DNA of 64,000 nt, taken from Aquila chrysaetos chrysaetos (taxonomy: Eukaryota > Chordata > Aves > Accipitriformes > Accipitridae). The translations under genes were made by a program, and so were the position numbers. The DNA lies in the NCBI RefSeq assembly GCF_900496995.4, contig NC_044012.1:25520759-25584758 (forward strand), read 5' to 3'. The notes below the pieces were generated by a model. That model saw only the letters and a list, made by a program, of their open reading frames with translations. It ran no database searches and had not been told where the DNA came from. Shown here in pieces: positions 57,430 through 64,000 of the stretch; the stretch's first letter is position 1; every line of letters starts with the position of its first letter.

Positions 57430-57897
57430 CTTTGAGAGTGACCCTGCAAGAAGGAGCATGCTTTTTATTCATGAGCTGCTTCTGTTGGCATGAGAATTTG
57501 CCCCAGCCAGAAGGAGCCACATACAGCCCAATGACATAACAGACAGTCTCCAGAACCAAGGAGCTTCCTTCTGAAAACTTTGTGCTCCATAGATTCCAGC
57601 CAGAATTTATACCTTTTGCTAACAGGAGATTACCAGATTGCTGAAGTAAATCAACCCATCATTTAAAGTCTTTTATCCCATAGCTGTTCCATCTCCACCT
57701 CTACACTGATGAAAGAGATGACTTTCAGTAGCACAGGATGACCCTGCTTCTGCTGACATGCACAGGAGATTTAAATTCATCAATGCAACCTTCCTGCCCT
57801 TCAAGCCACCACCCATCTAGATGTACTTTACCAAAGCATTTATGTTTTGCAAGCATGAAATTAGAAGAATCGCTCCCTTTGGCAGAAAGGGACTTAC

Positions 57898-58077
57898 CTT
57901 TCTCGGCTCTGACAACGTGTACCACAGAGCAAAGCTGAGCGAATGAAGCACTTTGAGATCCAGCAACTTTTATACCATTTCTAGTTTTCCAAAGTGGGAA
58001 GTGAGGCATCCAAAGGAATGGTGATAGGTTTATTTACTAAACAAACTGTCCTCCTTCAGCCCACTTGTCCTGACTCA
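57898..58077 (-). promoter_or_regulatory. Promoter and exon 1 of the expanded loricrin
   Basis: TATAAAA lies at 57974-57968, GGGAAGTGAGGCATCC at 57997-58011, then AAAGGAATG and GGTTTATTTA. TGACTCA lies at 58071-58077. The start region CTTCATTCGCTC is near 57945. Exon 1 ends at 57898 before GTAAGT. Confidence 0.8.
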
Positions 58078-58089
58078 TTGAATCAGATC

Positions 58090-59765
58090 AATGCCTCTCT
58101 AGTGCATCACTTCCTAGGCTACCTGCAGTTTGGCTGCAGGTATCACATGCGAGCTCAGCTCCCGTGGTTGACTTTCAAGGTAGGATTGTGGGACTCCAAC
58201 TAGCACCCTCCACTCAAGCTGTGAGATGTTGCTGGGGTGGTGACTGACAGCAGAAGGGGCTGTAGATACTCATGTTTATTGTGTGTTATGGACTATGGAG
58301 ATGCCCAGGGGAACAGAGAAGGCTGCACTGCATAGGACTGCTGTTTCTGGGGCAGCAAAGGGATCTCACATGCTTGGACTTCCCCACTACACCAGTGAAG
58401 TGTTGATCATGATTTTTGTTTGAGTGCACCACTATGGACAGTACAGAGGTCAGGCAGGCTTTACACTGCCTCTGGGAGGAGGAGTGATGCCTATTTTAGA
58501 AAGGAGTTGAAGTGCTGCAGGTAGAGGGTACCAGATCCAGCATCCACCCTGTGTATCAGCATCTTGATGTATATTAACCAAAAGGATGAATTCATCCCAG
58601 TTTGGGAGATGGCTCTGGCGTTTCTGAAGAAGCAACAAGATCTGAGGACGTGCTGTGCTCCTGCTGTTAGCCTGAGAGCCTCTGAAACTTGGCTCCTGAC
58701 TTTCTTGGTCCTGGGCCATTTCAAGGGGCAAGGATGTTCAACAGCAGTGCTCCCACCTCTTTGAAGTGGGACCCTAAGCTTTCTGTTAGCACTGTACAGG
58801 CAATGGCAGTGTTTGTGCAGTTCCTAGTGACTTGCCACAATAAAAAACCCAGGCAACTCAGCTGTTCCAGGAGCAGCACTGGTTGGAGGAGCTCATCTGG
58901 ACGTGTTTTGAGAATGCTTGCATCCCTGGGGTCCAGAAGGGGGAGAGGACAGAGGGTAGAGGGACAAGTAAATGTGAAGCTCTTTCACCCGCTATGGGTG
59001 TGGGTCACCCCTGTCTCTTCTGGGACACTTCCAGGCATCTGTCATCTGCCTCACATAAAATAGTTCAGGCAGAGAAGGTTTATTTTCCTTTCTCTGCTAA
59101 TTGCCAGAATATACCACATCAAAGAAATCACTTCCTGTAGGGAAACTCCCTCTGAAGACTCATACCTGGAGCTGTATTTTGTTCCTGTGGGAATGAGGTG
59201 ATCCCTAGTTGCTCCAGACTTTGCATCTCAGCCTTTGGAAGGGGCCTTCTGAAGTCCTGTCCCTGCTGCTGGCTCCACTAGGGCATCAGAGCTGGAGTAA
59301 GGATTGGAGAGACCCCTCATATCTCTTCCACAGCTGCTTGGTGCAGCTGTGAGCACCAACAGCTCCTGCACCATGCACATGCAAGGGCCTCAGCTTCACA
59401 CCTGTAATAGTACCTTGTAATCCTTTGTACTAGAGTTTTTGCATCTTTTCACTCCTAACCCATTTAAAATTTCCTTGAGCATTGCATGCCATTTTGATGA
59501 GGTAGAGAAACTGCAATGTTTAACTTTGTGGTACCTTATCTGATGGGCAAAAGTCAGGACCATGAGTAGCAACAGACATTAAAAGATGACCTAAGAATAT
59601 TTAGTGATTCCAGCATCTCTTCTACGGGTTGGTTTTCAATGCACTTGTGCTCTGGAGCTTTATTACAACAGCATCAGCTCAGAATAAAAACATAATCATA
59701 GAAATAATGCAAACATTACTGTATAAAGCAAAATCCAACCACTCAGACACTGAAGCTCTCTAGAA
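58090..59765. other. Intergenic, no gene seen
   Basis: Spacer between the expanded loricrin promoter and the 3' end of the 60 kb gene. Nothing recognisable was seen. Confidence 0.4.
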
Positions 59766-60012
59766 GTGCAAGTTTTATTGTCTTGTGCAAGCACTAGAAA
59801 ATTGAGGCAGATAACAGACAGATGAAATAACCCCGGCTGGAAGTTATTGATACAAAACACCAGAGGTTCTGGTCAGCTGGAGAGCTGAAAAGAAAAATCC
59901 TAATGAGGAGAAGAAAGGAATAATGCAAATATTCTTAAATTTAATAGAGAAAGAAATGTGAAGCATGTTTGCATCTTGGGCTTTCTTGATCCAAGAGTCC
60001 CTTCCGCAGGTA

Positions 60013-61614
60013 CTACTTGTGTTTAGTTTTCGGTGGCCAGGAGATTGGCTGGGTGTGCTGTTGAATGGACAGACCGCCAGAACTGGATGAACCACCTCCA
60101 CCACCACCTCCTCCAAAAGAGGATGATCCCTGGCTCTGGTGGCCTGACCCCCCTCCCCCAATGATGCAGATGGATCCTTGACCCTGGTGGCCTGAACCAC
60201 CACCTCCCCCTCCTCCTCCTATGCTGCCACCTCCAATGCAGATGGGGCCTTGGCTTTGATGACCTGAACCACCACCCCCACCTCCACCTCCACCAATACA
60301 GATGGGCCCTTGGCCCTGGTGGCCTGAACCACCTCCACCTCCTCCTCCCATGCTACCACCTCCAATGCAGATGGGACCTTGGCTTTGATGACCTGAACCA
60401 CCACCTCCTCCTCCTCCTATCCTGTCACCTCCAATACAGGTGGGGCCTTGGCCCTGGTGGCTGGAACTGCCTCCTCCTCCTCCACCACCACCAATACAGA
60501 TGGGACCTTGGCTCTGGTGGCCTGAACCACCTCTATCTCCTCCTCCCATGCTACCACCTCCAATGCAGATGGGGCCTTGGCTTTGATGACCTGAACCACC
60601 ACCTCCTCCTCCTCCTCCTCCTCCTCCTGTGCTGCCACCTTCAATGCAGATGGGGCCTTGGCCCTGGTGGCCTGAACCACCACCCCCACCTCCACCTCCT
60701 CCACCACCACCAATGCAGATGGGACCTTGGCTCTGGTGCCCTGGACCACCTCCACCTCCTCCTCCCATGCTACCACCTCCAATGCAGATGGGGCCTTGGC
60801 TTTGATGACCTGAACCACCACCTGCTCCTCCACCTCCACCAATACAGATGGGCCCTTGGCCCTGGTGGCCTGAACCACCACCCCCACCTCCACCTCCTCC
60901 ACCATCACCTCCTCCACCACCACCAATGCAGATGGGACCTTGGCTTTGGTGCCCTGGACCACCTCCACCTCCTCCTCCCATGCTACCACCTCCAATGCAG
61001 ATGGGGCCTTGGCTCTGGTGGCCTGAACCACCACCACCACCTCCTCCTCCTCCTCCTCCTCCTCCTCCTCCTATGCTGCCACCTCCAATGCAGATGGGGC
61101 CTTGGCCCTGGTGGCTGGAACCACCTCCTCCTCCTCCACCTCCACCAATACAGATGGGCCCTTGGCCCTGGTGGCCTGAACCACCTCCACCTCCTCCTCC
61201 CATGCTACCACCTCCAATGCAGATGGAACCTTGACTTTGGCGGCCTGAACCTCCACCACCACCACCTCCTCCTCCTCCAATAATGCAGATGGGTCCTTGT
61301 CCCTGGTGGCCTGACACACCACCACCTCCTCCACCTCCGCTGCTGCCACTGATGGATCCTTGGCTCTGTTGACCTGAGCTTCCTCCTCCTCCAAAGGAGG
61401 ACGATGATATGTGGGTCTGGTAAATAGCACCACCACCACCGCAGCTGCTGCTGCCTCCTCCTCCTCCATGGCAGGATGATCCGTGGGTCTGGTATCCTAG
61501 AGATCCTCCTCCACTGCCACCGTGGCATGAACCTCCTCCGCCACCACTGCCATGGCATCCACCAGGCTGCTCAGAGATCCCTTGGCCATCGCCCTTCTGC
61601 TGATGGGAGCCCAT
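60013..61614 (-). CDS. Loricrin-type poly-Gly/His/Gln protein, 533 aa
   Basis: A 533-residue protein starting MGSHQQKGDGQG. After a GGCHGSGGGGG head it carries about 17 units of GHQSQGPICIGGG or GHQGQGPICIGGG, separated by poly-Gly runs of 5 to 14 residues often containing GGGSMGG. The tail is STQQ-like and ends TQPISWPPKTKHK, sharing WPP and a terminal Lys with the loricrins. His-Gln and a regularly spaced single Cys per unit (PICI) suggest transglutaminase and disulfide cross-linking between flexible glycine loops. The start follows a CTTTCTCTTGGAG acceptor (61636-61637). Exon 1 ends at 63008 (GTAAGA donor), giving an intron of about 1.4 kb. An AATAAA signal (minus) lies at 59779-59774. It could be a diverged loricrin or a separate Gly/His EDC gene. 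Proline-rich frames on the plus strand are shadows. Confidence 0.85.
   Translation of the reverse strand: MGSHQQKGDGQGISEQPGGCHGSGGGGGSCHGGSGGGSLGYQTHGSSCHGGGGGSSSCGGGGAIYQTHISSSSFGGGGSSGQQSQGSISGSSGGGGGGGVSGHQGQGPICIIGGGGGGGGGGSGRQSQGSICIGGGSMGGGGGGGSGHQGQGPICIGGGGGGGGGSSHQGQGPICIGGGSIGGGGGGGGGGGGGGGSGHQSQGPICIGGGSMGGGGGGGPGHQSQGPICIGGGGGGDGGGGGGGGGGSGHQGQGPICIGGGGGAGGGSGHQSQGPICIGGGSMGGGGGGGPGHQSQGPICIGGGGGGGGGGGGSGHQGQGPICIEGGSTGGGGGGGGGGGSGHQSQGPICIGGGSMGGGDRGGSGHQSQGPICIGGGGGGGGSSSHQGQGPTCIGGDRIGGGGGGGSGHQSQGPICIGGGSMGGGGGGGSGHQGQGPICIGGGGGGGGGSGHQSQGPICIGGGSIGGGGGGGGSGHQGQGSICIIGGGGSGHQSQGSSSFGGGGGGGGSSSSGGLSIQQHTQPISWPPKTKHK
60060..61420. repeat. Coding repeat array, purine-rich on the minus strand
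   Basis: The plus strand is a long run of CCT/CCA triplets broken by units around CAGATGGGGCCTTGGC; the minus strand is correspondingly GGA/GGT-rich. Unit length varies from about 50 to 110 bases through change in the number of Gly codons. Confidence 0.9.
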
Positions 61615-63007
61615 TGTCCGAGGTGTTGGGGAGTCCTCCAAGAGAAAGAAAAAAACAGGCCTTAGCAAATGCAGGGGGAGGGCAGTTTGTGGTACTGTGC
61701 CTCCCCATTCCTTTCCAAAGGCAGGCCGACATATGAAAATGTCTTCTGTTCCCTTTCTGTCCCCCCATCCAGCACTGATAGCTAATGCAAAAGGGTATTG
61801 TGAACTTCAGGAATTTACAAATTAAAATGATTACCAGAAAGGACCTGGGAAGTTTTCAGCTCATTCCATATCCCTTGATCGGGTCTTCTACAGGACCTCC
61901 TCTATCCATACATAACTGGTCTTTTTTTTAGAACAGGTGCAACTGTAATCATTCCTTAATAATTCCTTCTTGCAGCAAGTTGCTAGAGTGGCATGCCACT
62001 GCAAGAGGTACAAAAGGCCATGGTACACCAGAATTACCCTTATCCAAATGTGGTTTGGGAATTTTGAAAGGGCTGTAATGCTTGGGGATAGGTATTAATA
62101 TTCCATGTTGTACAAGAAATAAAGACCATGGGTCATCATTTGCATAACAGTAACTTCATTGCACTTTGAAATTTTTTGATCTTGGTTTTGAAAGAGCACA
62201 GTGACCATTTTATTTATTCTTAAAAATTAGAGGAAAGAGGAACAGCCAGTGGAAAAGATATCAGCAATGTAAAAAAAAAAAAAAGGCAGCTGCACAAAGC
62301 TTCAGCAGAATGCTCTAGGTCACCACTTGCAAGGGTTTGATGGGTGCCTGTACCCAAGGCTGAAACCTACAGAGGTGCTGTGAAGTTTGACCACTTCTCT
62401 GGCACTTAACACCCACCACAGCCCATATCCTTGTCTGCTGGCAGTAGTAATTTATATTCCTCCGACAGGCAAGTGACAGCTCTACTAATGAAAAGGATTT
62501 ACAGGTCAGCAGGCTGAGGTGTCCAAACATGCCAGAGGAGAAAATGGTTCCTTCAAGGAAAAAAGTAGTCAAAAGAGAACCCTTTCTAATTTAGATAAAA
62601 GGCTGGAAAATGAGAGTAGACTCCCGTTTTGTATTTCAGTTGCTTTGTTTCCCACTCTTTGCCAAGTACTTGCAAAAACTCTTTTTCCTGCCCTTTTTCT
62701 TAAGATTTATATTCCAAGAGTATTTAGAAGCTGCCTGTATACAGTGGTACCACATGGTGTTGGGCCCAGAGAAATCAAAGGGCCTCCAAAGACCATGTTT
62801 TCTGTGGCCCAGCTCTCCCCCTTTTCTCTATGATTAGGTAAACTCACAGACTGAATCATTAGGAAAAAAAAAAAAAAAAGACTGTAAATAAGGAGGAATT
62901 TTTGGACTATGAGACCCAAAAGCCATATTTACTCCCACCTTTTCCAGTTTAGCATTCCAAGGCTAATCAGCCGAGTTAGTTTTCATCAGTAGCATAAAAT
63001 ATCTTAC

Positions 63008-63112
63008 CGTGTCCCACGGCACGAACCAGTGGAAAGAAGTCAAATGGAGTGAGGAAACCTGGTGTGTGAGAACTTTTATATAGTGTCTAGTCCTCCTCTT
63101 GGAAAGAAAAAA
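63008..63112 (-). promoter_or_regulatory. Promoter and exon 1 of the 60 kb gene
   Basis: TATAAAA lies at 63080-63074. A weak GGAAAGAAAAAATG replaces the usual element at 63101-63114 and is followed by GATTTATTTACC, the block shared with the loricrin promoters. CTCACTCCATT lies in the start region near 63050. Exon 1 ends at 63008 before GTAAGA. Confidence 0.7.
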
Positions 63113-63199
63113 TGATTGATTTATTTACCAGCCAAACCCAACCACAACTACCCACTTACTTGGCATAATCTTGGGCTTGTCATTTCTGATTGATATCTC

Positions 63200-64000
63200 C
63201 CTTCCACCACCTCTTTTGTTTTCAGCTATATTAAAATCATTGGATGGCTCCACCTAGTACAAGTGAAGAAATGGGGAAAAGCAGACATATTCTTAGATTT
63301 TTCAGAAACAACAAGTGATTTACTTTCACACCCCCCTACAGAGGGGTCCAACATTCTAGAAAGGAAATGTGAAGGGGGAAAGAGGAACTTTTGTCTTTAT
63401 AGACATAGATAATATATCTCTCATTCTAGAAAATGTTTCTGAACACCCAGACATGGCTCTCCCATGTCATTATATTATGTTGTAACTGGCAGGTTTGTAG
63501 GAGTGTATTATATGTTTCTAATGACACCCACGTTATTGCCAGGGGCTGTAGGGACAGACATGGGACTCTGGTCCAATGAGTTTAAGCTCTCCAAAAGACA
63601 ACACATGTCTATAGAGCCAGAGCCTGAAGTGATGCAAATCTGGGAGGCTCCAGGTGATTTACAGCCTTGGAGGATTTGACCTACAGAGAAATGGAGGAAA
63701 GAAACACAAACAGCCAAAGCAACAGTGAAGTGGTATTCATGTAGGCTTGCAGTGATGTAAGAGCACCTGGGTTAGGACTGTGACCTTTTTATTTTTAACC
63801 ATGCTGGCCTGCAGAGACCTCAGCACAAGAGCAGAGGAGCTAGTTGTCCTCCCTGACAGTTATGGCAGTGAGCTGGTGGTGCTGTGAGAGCATGGCCACC
63901 ACATCCCATCACATCATGGGAGTCATCCACAGCCATGCAGGCATTGGAAGAGCCGTCTTCACCCTCAGGGTGGTGGACTGTCATAATGTCATTGGTACTT
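63200..64000. other. Right edge, no gene seen
   Basis: No promoter module, EDC-like frame or repeat was recognised in the last 0.8 kb. Confidence 0.4.

Noticed and set aside
54690-57450. Many repeated plus-strand and minus-strand frames (HHWILLPCHSW and VVGLQDQRA types) over the loricrin array
   Set aside because: They are periodic shadows of the 213-base repeat in the wrong frames.
60848-61234. Plus-strand poly-Pro frame
   Set aside because: It is the complement of the GGA/GGT codons of the poly-Gly gene. No start context or splice signal was seen.

Overview
The window is a stretch of a bird epidermal differentiation complex (EDC), the cluster of small, rapidly evolving genes for structural proteins of cornified skin, scales, beak and feathers. 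A bird is indicated by CR1 LINE fragments of avian type, an avian endogenous-retrovirus LTR, and recognisable avian EDC genes: one with the WYDP motif (EDWM), one built of CCDPCQ repeats (EDCRP) and several glycine/serine/cysteine-rich loricrins. The species cannot be fixed from this sequence alone.

Nearly all genes lie on the minus strand and share one plan. A TATA box (TATAAAAG) is followed about 25-30 bases on by a YCATTC-type start region, then a short exon 1, a GTAAG(T/A/C) or GTGAGT donor, an intron of about 0.1-1.2 kb, and a single exon 2 that holds the whole reading frame and a 3' UTR ending near AATAAA. Coding starts were set by the splice acceptor just upstream of the first ATG, so they are shorter than the longest open frames.

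From left to right: promoter and exon 1 of a gene running off the left edge (0.1-0.2 kb); a small CH-motif protein (3.2 kb); EDWM (8 kb); a Cys/Pro/His-rich protein (11.3 kb); an orphan promoter with no recognisable gene (13.8 kb); two genes for an identical 69-residue Cys-rich protein (15.4 and 19.2 kb); a CR1 LINE (21.3 kb); EDCRP (23.4 kb); three tandem paralogues with SCH heptads (28.7, 32.0, 35.2 kb); a solo ERV LTR (36.6 kb); an inverted, apparently broken EDWM-like gene on the plus strand (39.2 kb); a CH/Gln-rich protein (41.7 kb); and a glycine-rich block with four loricrin-type genes (46.5, 50.1, 54.6, 60.0 kb).

The products are low-complexity proteins rich in Cys, Gly, Ser, Gln and terminal Lys. 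From knowledge of the EDC they are expected to be cross-linked by transglutaminase and disulfides in dying keratinocytes. A shared promoter module (TGCCTCATTTCC-like box, TATA, initiator, often an AP-1 site) suggests co-regulation in terminal differentiation. The most notable points are a loricrin-like gene whose usual start codon is out of frame but whose frame is open to an ATG in exon 1; exon-2-limited homogenisation of gene pairs; a 213-bp higher-order repeat in the largest loricrin; the inverted EDWM relic; and the orphan promoter.
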